20,963 nt of DNA from JBAZOB01 sp041648895 (GTDB lineage Bacteria; Patescibacteriota; JAHJAL01), in contig JBAZOB010000022.1 in the NCBI GenBank assembly GCA_041648895.1, positions 1 through 20,963 of the forward strand, read 5' to 3'. Below the pieces are notes generated by a model, which was not told the origin of the DNA, did not search any database, and saw only the letters and a program-made list of their open reading frames with translations. The position numbers were made by a program, and so were the translations under genes. This document shows, piece by piece, positions 6,739 to 12,871 of this stretch. The first letter of the stretch is position 1; each line of letters starts with the position of its first letter.

Positions 6739-7131
6739 ATGGCTCCAATTGAATGGTATGACAATTTAATTAAACCGGATTGGGCACCGCCGGCTTCTTT
6801 GTTTGGCCTGGTTTGGACGATTTTGTATATTATTATTTTGGTTAGTTTTACTTACGCTGTTTGGCTCTATTTTTCCGGTAAGATCAAACGAAAATTACTT
6901 CTGCCTTTTTTCTTGAATTTGATATTTAATCTGATATTTCCTTCTCTTCAATTCGGTCTGCATAATTTATGGTTGGGGATGTTTGATATTATTTTTATAA
7001 TAATCACCTTGGTCTGGATAATGCACAACATTTATCCACGCAGCAAATTTATTTATTATGCTCAGTTTCCATACTTGTTGTGGGTGATATTTGCCGGATG
7101 TTTGCAATTGGCAGTTATAATATTAAATTAA
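6739..7131 (+). CDS. TspO/MBR-family membrane protein, lacking the first helix
   Basis: TspO proteins are small five-helix Trp-rich membrane proteins that bind porphyrins and related ligands. This 130-residue product opens directly with the family signature WYDNLIKPDWAPPASLFGLVW (residues 6-26), then TILYIIILV, and has four hydrophobic segments. The usual first helix before the WY-x2-L-x-KP loop is missing, and an in-frame TAA at 6721-6723 rules out a longer N-terminus. Aromatic and Asn residues of the middle helices (FFLNLIFNLIFPSLQFGLHN) and the final LLWVIFAGCLQLAVIILN match the family pattern. I believe similarly short versions occur in other CPR genomes, so this may be a lineage form and not local damage. 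No Shine-Dalgarno site is visible; copy 1 of the repeat ends 48 bases upstream. Confidence 0.82.
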   Translation: MAPIEWYDNLIKPDWAPPASLFGLVWTILYIIILVSFTYAVWLYFSGKIKRKLLLPFFLNLIFNLIFPSLQFGLHNLWLGMFDIIFIIITLVWIMHNIYPRSKFIYYAQFPYLLWVIFAGCLQLAVIILN

Positions 7132-7149
7132 TTGTTTAAGCTAAAAATA

Positions 7150-7308
7150 ATGGCGAGATTGATAATTGGTTTATTGTTTATATGTTTTGTCAGTCTGGAA
7201 ATAGCTTGCGAAACAGCGGCCGAGGCGCAAAATAATTTTTGTGGCGATCAAATTTGCTCATCCTTGGAGACGGCACGGAATTTATGTCCCATGGATTGTA
7301 ATCTCTAA
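7150..7308 (+). CDS. Small exported Cys-rich peptide, 52 residues
   Basis: The ATG at 7150 opens a 52-codon frame ending at TAA 7306-7308. The N-terminus (MARLIIGLLFICFVSLEIACETAAEA) looks like a signal peptide. The remaining short chain, FCGDQICSSLE followed by NLCPMDC, matches the CG-(D/N)-x-x-C-x3-E-x(4-5)-C-x2-DC pattern that recurs in surface proteins of CPR bacteria and archaea and probably forms disulfides or binds a metal. Here that module is the entire mature peptide. It follows the TspO-like gene by 18 bases and may be co-transcribed. There is no clear ribosome site. The coherent signal-plus-motif layout supports a real gene despite its size. Confidence 0.6.
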   Translation: MARLIIGLLFICFVSLEIACETAAEAQNNFCGDQICSSLETARNLCPMDCNL

Positions 7309-7395
7309 AATAAAATTGAAATACTATTATTAAATCCCCTTTTTAATTAAGTGAAGGTGTATTTTTATTTAATCGCCGGTTAATTCGAAAAAGGC

Positions 7396-7416
7396 TATAA
7401 TAAATTACGAATTACG
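7396..7416 (+). promoter_or_regulatory. -10 box and AATTACG tandem upstream of recQ
   Basis: TATAAT at 7396-7401 is a consensus -10 without a good -35 partner. It is followed at once by two exact tandem copies of AATTACG (7403-7416). Transcription would begin within the tandem, about 30 bases before the recQ ATG at 7439. A related GTAATT-rich stretch abuts the start codon at 9729. Confidence 0.4.
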
Positions 7417-7438
7417 ATTAAAGAGATAATAGTTTTCT

Positions 7439-9100
7439 ATGTCTTCTCTCAACCAAAAATTAAAAAAATATTTCAAATTCGACGATTTCCGGCCGGGGCA
7501 GAGAGAGGTAGCGGAAGCGATTTTAGCCGGGCGTGATGTAGTGGCGCTAATGCCGACGGGGGGCGGGAAATCACTTTGTTATCAGTTGCCGGCGATGCTG
7601 ACCGAAGGGGTAACGATGGTTATTTCGCCTTTGATCGCTCTGATGCAAGATCAGGTGGATAGTTTGATGGCTCGTGGCCTGATGGCTACCTATATCAATA
7701 GCTCATTAAATTGGCTGGAAATTGAACAAAGATTGAAGGCGGTTCAGCAAGGTGAGATAAAAATATTGTATGTGGCTCCGGAAAGATTGGCGAATCGTAA
7801 ATTTTTAGATTTGATAGCCACGATCGCAATTTATCTGGTGGCGGTGGATGAAGCGCACTGTATTTCGCAGTGGGGTCACGATTTTCGGCCGGAATATCGA
7901 CAAATTAAGCATTTTATTGACAATTTGCCCCAGCGGCCGGTAGTGGCCGCCTTTACCGCGACAGCGACGCCGGAAGTGAAGCAGGATATCATTGAAAGAC
8001 TCAATATCCCAGAGGCGCAAGTATTTATCCGGGGGTTTGACCGGCCCAACTTGCGCTTTTTTAATCGCAGTGGTTTGAAAAAGAAGGAACGTTACGGAGA
8101 AGCATTGCGTTTGATCAAGAGTCTGGATGGTTCGGGTATTGTCTATGCTATCACCAGAAAGGAAGTGGATGATTTGGCTAAATATCTAAACGAACATGGT
8201 CTTACAGCCTGTGCATATCACGCGGGTATGAGCGGTCAGCAACGCCAGCGGATTCAGCGTGATTTTATGGAAAATAAATTCAAAGTGATTGTGGCCACCA
8301 TTGCTTTTGGCATGGGGGTAGATAAAGCGGATATTCGGTTTGTAATTCATATTGGCATGCCCGCGACTTTGGAGGGTTACTATCAGGAAGCCGGGCGGGC
8401 GGGGCGGGATGGCGAAATGGCTTATTGTATTCTGCTGCACGGGCGAGCCGATATGGGCAAACATTATTTTATGCTGAAGAAAAATCAAAAAGAGATGTTA
8501 CGAGCGGGTCGGAGTTGGGAGGAAGTAAAAGTGATCAGTAATATTAAATACAATTTACTGACCAAAATGAATGAATATGCGACCAGCCAGGATTGCCGGC
8601 GGCGCTATATTTTGAACTATTTTGCCGATGAAGACATTAAAAATCTGAGTGATAATTGCGGCGGGTGTGATATTTGTCTCAATTATCAATGGCGGAAAAT
8701 TGATAATGTAGGGGCGGGTTTGAAACCCGCCCGCCTGGCATCCGCCCAGGGAGGGCGACCGCAAGGGATCGCCCCGACGGATGATGATAATGATTTTTCA
8801 ACTACCATCAGACAAACCATCAATTTATACCAACAGGGATTGCCACCGGAAAAAATCGCCAAGGCACGAGGTCTGGGGTTGAATACCATTTGGAATCATC
8901 TGATCAAATGGCACCAAACAAGTGGTGAGTTAAAAATCAATGAATTGGTTTCAATTGATGAACAGAACCAGATATTTACGGCCATTATCAAGTCCAATGG
9001 AGTGCGTCGTCTTAAACAATTAAAAGAAATGCTACCGGAAGGAATCAGTTATGAAAAGATAAAATTGGTGCTGGCAAAAATACCGAGACGGGATGTTTAA
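7439..9100 (+). CDS. recQ: RecQ-family ATP-dependent DNA helicase
   Basis: A 3'-to-5' DNA helicase acting in recombination and fork repair. The product is 553 residues. The N-terminus has FRPGQREV, Walker A MPTGGGKS (K44, S45), SPLIALMQDQ, the DEAH box with the RecQ-specific loop DEAHCISQWGHDFRPEY (137-153) and FTATAT (172-177). The second lobe has YHAGM, VATIAFGMGVDKADIRFVIH and QEAGRAGRDG. The RecQ zinc site is intact (C386, C407, C410, C413). A palindromic repeat then contributes residues 424-449. The C-terminus (about 455-553) resembles the helix-turn-helix module (HTH_40 type) found at the end of some RecQ proteins; I see no standard HRDC domain, and the chain is shorter than the 600-residue E. 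coli enzyme. The ATG at 7439 has no obvious ribosome site. Confidence 0.93.
   Translation: MSSLNQKLKKYFKFDDFRPGQREVAEAILAGRDVVALMPTGGGKSLCYQLPAMLTEGVTMVISPLIALMQDQVDSLMARGLMATYINSSLNWLEIEQRLKAVQQGEIKILYVAPERLANRKFLDLIATIAIYLVAVDEAHCISQWGHDFRPEYRQIKHFIDNLPQRPVVAAFTATATPEVKQDIIERLNIPEAQVFIRGFDRPNLRFFNRSGLKKKERYGEALRLIKSLDGSGIVYAITRKEVDDLAKYLNEHGLTACAYHAGMSGQQRQRIQRDFMENKFKVIVATIAFGMGVDKADIRFVIHIGMPATLEGYYQEAGRAGRDGEMAYCILLHGRADMGKHYFMLKKNQKEMLRAGRSWEEVKVISNIKYNLLTKMNEYATSQDCRRRYILNYFADEDIKNLSDNCGGCDICLNYQWRKIDNVGAGLKPARLASAQGGRPQGIAPTDDDNDFSTTIRQTINLYQQGLPPEKIAKARGLGLNTIWNHLIKWHQTSGELKINELVSIDEQNQIFTAIIKSNGVRRLKQLKEMLPEGISYEKIKLVLAKIPRRDV
8708..8776. repeat. REP-like palindromic repeat inside recQ, in frame
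   Basis: GTAGGGGCGGG starts the element. GGGCGGGTTT (8712-8721) pairs with AAACCCGCCC (8723-8732). A linker then leads to a second hairpin GGGCGACC-GCAAG-GGATCGCCC (8753-8774). In the recQ frame it is read as VGAGLKPARLASAQGGRPQG and onward without a stop. GC content jumps above that of the flanking recQ sequence. The same modules occur in the intergenic repeat at 1882-1958. Confidence 0.72.
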
Positions 9101-9114
9101 ATTACAAATACTTG

Positions 9115-9143
9115 TTTACATTTACCCCATAATTTATTACTAT
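9115..9143 (+). promoter_or_regulatory. Promoter for the RRM gene
   Basis: TTTACA (9115-9120) and TACTAT (9138-9143) are spaced by exactly 17 bases. Transcription from near 9150 gives a leader of roughly 80 bases before the ATG at 9229. Long leaders are typical of cold-responsive genes of this type, but no specific fold was identified in it. Confidence 0.45.
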
Positions 9144-9228
9144 CCATCTGTAAGGTAAGTTTTTATTCAAAGAGAGTAAAAAGGGTTCGATCTTATCGTT
9201 TAATAGTTAAGTTAGGTGAAAATTGCAC

Positions 9229-9486
9229 ATGAGTACAAAGTTATTTGTCGGCAATCTTCCTTTTAAAATGACCGATGATGAGCTAAATCAGCTTTTTGCT
9301 GAATTTGGTTCTGTCACGTCAGCCAATGTTTTGACTGATCGAGAGACCGGCCGCTCACGCGGATTTGGTTTCGTTGAATTCGAAACAGAGGAACAAGCTA
9401 AAGCTGCTATTGCCGCTTTGGATCAGAAGGAAATAGAAGGACGCAACATCAAAGTTGATATTGCTCGTCCACCGAAAGAGTATTAA
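9229..9486 (+). CDS. RRM RNA-binding protein
   Basis: A stand-alone RNA recognition motif of 85 residues, of the kind found as small RNA-binding or cold-responsive proteins in bacteria. Both RNA-contacting motifs are intact: RNP2 KLFVGNLP near the N-terminus and RNP1 RGFGFVEF in the middle, with the standard beta-alpha-beta-beta-alpha-beta order and EIEGRNIKVDIARP closing the fold. The ATG at 9229 is preferred over the TTG at 9223 because AGGTGA (9214-9219) sits about 9 bases upstream, one of the better ribosome sites in the window. It lacks the Gly-rich tail of many homologues. It has its own promoter and a strong terminator, so it is a single-gene unit. Confidence 0.93.
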   Translation: MSTKLFVGNLPFKMTDDELNQLFAEFGSVTSANVLTDRETGRSRGFGFVEFETEEQAKAAIAALDQKEIEGRNIKVDIARPPKEY

Positions 9487-9515
9487 TCTCTTTGGATAAG
9501 CCAAATTTTCAAATT

Positions 9516-9551
9516 AAAAACGACCGGCAGTTTACTGTCGGTCGTTTTTTT
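9516..9551 (+). terminator. Strong intrinsic terminator after the RRM gene
   Basis: ACGACCGGCAG (9520-9530) pairs with CTGTCGGTCGT (9535-9545), with one G-T wobble, around TTTA, followed by a run of T to 9551 and preceded by AAAA. This is a textbook Rho-independent terminator 30 bases after the stop. Confidence 0.92.
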
Positions 9552-9577
9552 GTGGTGTATAATGTAATTAGTTTGTA

Positions 9578-9665
9578 TGTCATCCCCGCCTTGAGCGGGG
9601 ATCTCATATGTAACGCGTATATTATAGTCTTGATGATGAGATCCCCGCTCAAGGCGGGGATGACA
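9578..9665. mobile_element. MITE-like inverted-repeat element, copy 2
   Basis: The terminal arms 9578-9607 and 9636-9665 are perfect 30-base reverse complements (TGTCATCCCCG... / ...CGGGGATGACA) around a 28-base AT-rich centre. Each arm also folds on itself as CCCCGC-CTTGA-GCGGGG. Ends match the copy at 6586-6690. No clear target-site duplication is seen. The right end supplies ATGACA, 15 bases before a TATAAT (9681-9686), so it may contribute a -35 to the flavocytochrome gene. Confidence 0.8.
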
Positions 9666-9728
9666 ATTAAGAAATATTTGTATAATTCACACAACTCGTA
9701 AATTCGTAATTTGTAATTTTTTGTAATC

Positions 9729-11039
9729 ATGAAAACAAAATATTATATCGGCAATATCATAATTATCGGCATTATCGTAATTCCATTAATACTGTGGCTC
9801 TGGTCGGCGCCGTGGGTAAATCGTTTTTATTCGCCCGAAGCAACCCTGACTAGCCTGGGCCAGATGTGTGGTTTGGTGGGGATGAGTTTAATGGCGCTAG
9901 TGTTAATTTTGTCCAGCCGACTGAGAATATTGGAAAGGTTTTTTCCGGGTATGAACCGGGTGTACTCAGAGCACCATTGGTGGGGCGGCTTAGCCTTTAT
10001 TTTGCTTTTGGCCCACCCGTTGTTATTGGCCGGAAAGTATTGGTTATTTTCAGTCCAACAAGCGGCCTGGTTTTTATTGCCGGGAGTAGATAGATGGCCA
10101 ATTAATTTTGGTATTATTGCTTTGACCTTGATGATTATTTTTCTATTTTTGACTTTTTTTGGCTCTTTGGCCTATCAAACTTGGCGCTGGACGCATAAAT
10201 TTATGGGCCTGGTGTTGATTATGGCCCTGATTCATCTTTTGACGGTATCATCGGATACGGCTAATTATTTGCCACTACGAATGTATTTTATTATTTTATC
10301 AGCAGTGGCTTTATTACTTTATTTTTACCGTTCCTGGTTGGACCGATGGTTAGTGCCTAAATATGCGTATACTGTAAAGCAGGTGAAAAAATATGGGCCG
10401 GATATTGTGGAAATTTTAATGCGACCGGATGGGGAAAAAATGAAATATCAGGCCGGCCAATTTGCTTTTTTAGAATTTGAGTCCAGCACGGTGACCAGCG
10501 AAGTGCATCCCTTCTCGATCAGTTCAGCGCCAACCGAAAATACCTTGCGCATTGCGGTTAAAAATTTGGGTGATTATACCAGCCAAATGAGTCAAATTAA
10601 GAACGGAGATAAAGTGCGAGTGGAGGGACCGTTTGGATGTTTTAATAGACAACAAGCCAAACATCAATCGCAAGTCTGGATAGCGGGGGGGATTGGTATC
10701 ACCCCTTTTTTGGGAATGGCCCGCAGTTTGCCGACAGATCACCCGAGTGATATTAACTTAATTTACGCAGTCAAAAAGGAGGGAGAGGCAGTTTTTTACC
10801 CAAAATTGGAAAGAATAGCGACGGCGGTTAATAATTTTCATGTCACGACCTATTATTCTGATCAATCCGGCCATTTGACGGTCGAGGCCATTAAAAAGAT
10901 GGGGATCGATCCGACTAAAAAAAGTATATTTATTTGCGGACCGGGTTTGATGATGGCTAGTTTGAAAAAGCAATTGCGACAAGCGGGGGTGCCAGCTGAT
11001 TGCATTCACACGGAAGAGTTTGAGTTATATAATGATTAA
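9729..11039 (+). CDS. Ferric-reductase-like transmembrane flavocytochrome
   Basis: A 436-residue membrane oxidoreductase that should pass electrons from NAD(P)H through FAD and two b-type hemes across the membrane. The N-terminal half has about six hydrophobic helices. Heme-ligand His pairs are visible with the expected 13-residue spacing: H83/H96 and H156/H169. The C-terminal half is a ferredoxin-NADP-reductase-like module: FAD motif HPFSISSAP (260-268), nucleotide-binding WIAGGIGITPFLGM (327-340) and FICGPGLMM (401-409). This is the layout of COG4097-type predicted ferric reductases. The acceptor could be ferric iron or another oxidant such as oxygen. A cytochrome b5 gene begins 35 bases after the stop and likely shares its transcript and electron path. 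Start at ATG 9729 follows repeated GTAATT motifs, with no ribosome site. Confidence 0.9.
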   Translation: MKTKYYIGNIIIIGIIVIPLILWLWSAPWVNRFYSPEATLTSLGQMCGLVGMSLMALVLILSSRLRILERFFPGMNRVYSEHHWWGGLAFILLLAHPLLLAGKYWLFSVQQAAWFLLPGVDRWPINFGIIALTLMIIFLFLTFFGSLAYQTWRWTHKFMGLVLIMALIHLLTVSSDTANYLPLRMYFIILSAVALLLYFYRSWLDRWLVPKYAYTVKQVKKYGPDIVEILMRPDGEKMKYQAGQFAFLEFESSTVTSEVHPFSISSAPTENTLRIAVKNLGDYTSQMSQIKNGDKVRVEGPFGCFNRQQAKHQSQVWIAGGIGITPFLGMARSLPTDHPSDINLIYAVKKEGEAVFYPKLERIATAVNNFHVTTYYSDQSGHLTVEAIKKMGIDPTKKSIFICGPGLMMASLKKQLRQAGVPADCIHTEEFELYND

Positions 11040-11074
11040 TGAACGGGTAAATAAATTTGCTATTAAGATTAAAG

Positions 11075-11470
11075 ATGAAAAAATACGTTGGCATCGCTTT
11101 GGGATTATTTGTTTTAATTGTAATTGTTATTTTGGCAATCGGTGTTTATGGTCAAAAATCAAATAATACCAGCCAAGATCAAGTAACCAATAATACAACG
11201 GTGACTGATGATCAGACTGCAACTTATGTGCCTAGCGAAGTGGCCGGTCATAATTTGGCTAATGACTGTTGGGTAATTATCAAAGATAAGGTTTATGATG
11301 TCACGGATTTTATTGCTGTTCATCCGGGGGGACCAGAAGCCATAATCCCGAATTGCGGGACTGAAGCCACGACGGTTTTTACCACCCGAAACAAGCCTGA
11401 ACCATCTGATCATCCGCCGCAAGCCTATGACAATCTGGTAAATTTATATATCGGCGATCTGGTTAAATAG
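11075..11470 (+). CDS. Membrane-anchored cytochrome b5 domain protein
   Basis: The product (131 residues from the ATG at 11075) has one N-terminal helix (about residues 4-26), a Thr/Asn-rich linker and an extracytoplasmic cytochrome b5-like domain. Heme ligands are H83 in the diagnostic HPGG (83-86) and most likely H113 in SDHPPQAYDNL, with WVIIKDKVYDVTDFI and the closing LYIGDLV also matching the fold. C65 and C94 could form a disulfide. A longer reading from TTG at 11057 adds only an unconserved stub. Together with the upstream flavocytochrome it suggests an electron relay to an external acceptor. Heme supply is a question if, as is usual for CPR, the cell lacks heme synthesis. A terminator follows. 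Confidence 0.9.
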   Translation: MKKYVGIALGLFVLIVIVILAIGVYGQKSNNTSQDQVTNNTTVTDDQTATYVPSEVAGHNLANDCWVIIKDKVYDVTDFIAVHPGGPEAIIPNCGTEATTVFTTRNKPEPSDHPPQAYDNLVNLYIGDLVK

Positions 11471-11491
11471 TTTATTGTAGAGATAAGAAAT

Positions 11492-11518
11492 AAGACACTA
11501 ATTTTTTGGTGTCTTTTT
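11492..11518 (+). terminator. Intrinsic terminator after cytochrome b5 gene
   Basis: AAGACACTA (11492-11500) pairs with TGGTGTCTT (11507-11515), with one wobble, around ATTTTT, and the T-run continues to 11518. It ends the flavocytochrome/cytochrome b5 unit. Confidence 0.82.
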
Positions 11519-11580
11519 GATGTTTAGTAAATTACTGGTGACAAAAAAATAACGGGGGTACAATAAAGGAAGGAAAGTGT

Positions 11581-12147
11581 ATGAAAAAATTGATTATTGT
11601 TATTTATCTGGCGGGATCAATCGGGATGGCGGGATGCTATGGTTGGTTGGCCACCAAACCAGATGGCAGTTTGGATCAGACAACAATTGGCCAGATTGGT
11701 TATGATAATTATTGGCAGTATTGGAATGGTGATAGTGTTTCGGCGCTACATGAGGTTGAACTGGAAGCCTGGGATTATAATCGTGATAATTATTTGCGGT
11801 TTTGCGGAGGACTATGGCCCCGCGGCTACGTATTGGTAAGTGAAAATGATATGACTCTGTCAACGAGAGTTGATTTAAATAATTATCTTAATAATATTGA
11901 GACACCAGAAGCGGCAATGGCTTATGTTTACGCAACTAATTGTTATTTATCTAATAATTTTGCTAGTTATCATCAATTTGTCAATCCACAGCCCGATGGA
12001 TATTTGGTGGGTGTAATCGCCTATAATTTTATTGGCTGTGGGAATCATGCTCACCGACAATTAGAATATTTAGTAACCAAAGACGTTCAGATCACCTTAC
12101 AAAAAGACACCAAGCTGGATTGGGGGGAAAATTATTGTGGCGATTAA
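11581..12147 (+). CDS. Lipoprotein of unknown function, 188 residues
   Basis: No family recognised. A lipoprotein signal is visible (MKKLIIVIYLAGSIGMAGC, Cys at 19), so the protein should be surface-anchored. The mature part is rich in Tyr, Trp and Asn (for example YDNYWQYWNGD) and has several Cys that could pair in disulfides. The start is well supported: AAAGGAAGG lies 7 bases before the ATG. GTGACA (11538-11543) and TACAAT (11559-11564) could form a promoter with a short 15-base spacer. The next lipoprotein gene starts 20 bases after the stop, so the two are likely co-transcribed. Confidence 0.75.
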   Translation: MKKLIIVIYLAGSIGMAGCYGWLATKPDGSLDQTTIGQIGYDNYWQYWNGDSVSALHEVELEAWDYNRDNYLRFCGGLWPRGYVLVSENDMTLSTRVDLNNYLNNIETPEAAMAYVYATNCYLSNNFASYHQFVNPQPDGYLVGVIAYNFIGCGNHAHRQLEYLVTKDVQITLQKDTKLDWGENYCGD

Positions 12148-12167
12148 TATTTATTAATAAATATCCT

Positions 12168-12779
12168 ATGAAAAAATCAATTATGGCCTCGGTATTGGTC
12201 TTGATATCAATGTCCGGATGTGATGCGGCCCCAAAAGTAATGGACGAAATCAAGACGGCGATGGATGAGAGTCAAGGCGGTTATGTATCAGAAATGACTA
12301 CCGATGCAGATGGCTTCGTGCGTTTTCCGGGTGAACCGACGAGGGAATCAAAAGATTATTATATTATCGAAGACATTTGTGGACAGTTTACGGCCGAATT
12401 TATGAAAGGAGTAACCGGTAAAGAGATAGATAAAGCGATTGACCCCTATGAAGAGATAGGCGGAACATATGTTTGTCACTATTATTTTGCCGGTAATGAG
12501 AGTGAGGTAGCTTCATTGTATCTGGTGCTAGATTATCTGAATGTGGAAAATCAGAAAAAGGGGCTGGAGTTTTTGGATCGCAGGATAGAAACAGCAGCGG
12601 ATATTCCGATGGAACATTTTATTGCTGTGCAAGAGGATGGAAATATTAATGGCATCTATTTTGTCTTGGGTCCGGATAAATTTATTCGCCTGGACCGCAG
12701 TTCGGGCCAAGTGGTGAGTAATGAAGAGATGCGGGCCTATGCGACGAAGATCGGGCAGAAGATTAAGAATTATAAATAA
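12168..12779 (+). CDS. Lipoprotein of unknown function, 203 residues
   Basis: No family recognised. The ATG at 12168 is chosen because it opens a clean lipoprotein signal (MKKSIMASVLVLISMSGC, Cys at 18); a longer reading from 12120 would bury it. The mature protein is acidic and looks alpha/beta, with EDICGQFTAEFMKGVTG and a later YVCHYYF segment whose Cys residues may pair. The middle (SEVASLYLVLDYL to RRIETAADIPMEHF) and the GIYFVLGPDKFIRLDRSSG end resemble a compact ligand-binding or regulator-type fold, but no assignment is safe. It follows the previous lipoprotein by 20 bases. Confidence 0.75.
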   Translation: MKKSIMASVLVLISMSGCDAAPKVMDEIKTAMDESQGGYVSEMTTDADGFVRFPGEPTRESKDYYIIEDICGQFTAEFMKGVTGKEIDKAIDPYEEIGGTYVCHYYFAGNESEVASLYLVLDYLNVENQKKGLEFLDRRIETAADIPMEHFIAVQEDGNINGIYFVLGPDKFIRLDRSSGQVVSNEEMRAYATKIGQKIKNYK

Positions 12780-12795
12780 AATACTTCTGACAAAT

Positions 12796-12830
12796 TATTA
12801 ATTACTTGGACTTTAAACGTGTAATTAATA
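12796..12830. repeat. 10-bp inverted repeat upstream of the large lipoprotein gene
   Basis: TATTAATTAC (12796-12805) pairs with GTAATTAATA (12821-12830) across 15 bases. It lies in the 92-base gap before the gene at 12872 and shares the GTAATTA core with the mazE dyad. A regulatory site is possible; no convincing -35/-10 pair accompanies it. Confidence 0.45.
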
Positions 12831-12871
12831 TTGCTGGCAACTAGCTATAGATAATAATTATTTAAAAAAAT

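Noticed and set aside
9150..9228. Riboswitch or thermosensor in the RRM gene leader
   Set aside because: The leader is long enough, but no known aptamer core or convincing multi-helix fold could be recognised by eye.
1843..9665. CRISPR array
   Set aside because: The repeats seen are inverted and dispersed, not regularly spaced direct repeats, and no cas gene is present.
9492..9730. Small reading frames on both strands containing VIPALSGDLI
   Set aside because: They are translations of the two arms of the MITE-like element and the adjacent terminator; the same peptide appears on both strands because the arms are inverted copies.
12120..12167. Longer N-terminus of the second small lipoprotein
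   Set aside because: It would overlap the upstream gene and place 16 residues in front of a clean lipoprotein signal that starts at the ATG at 12168.
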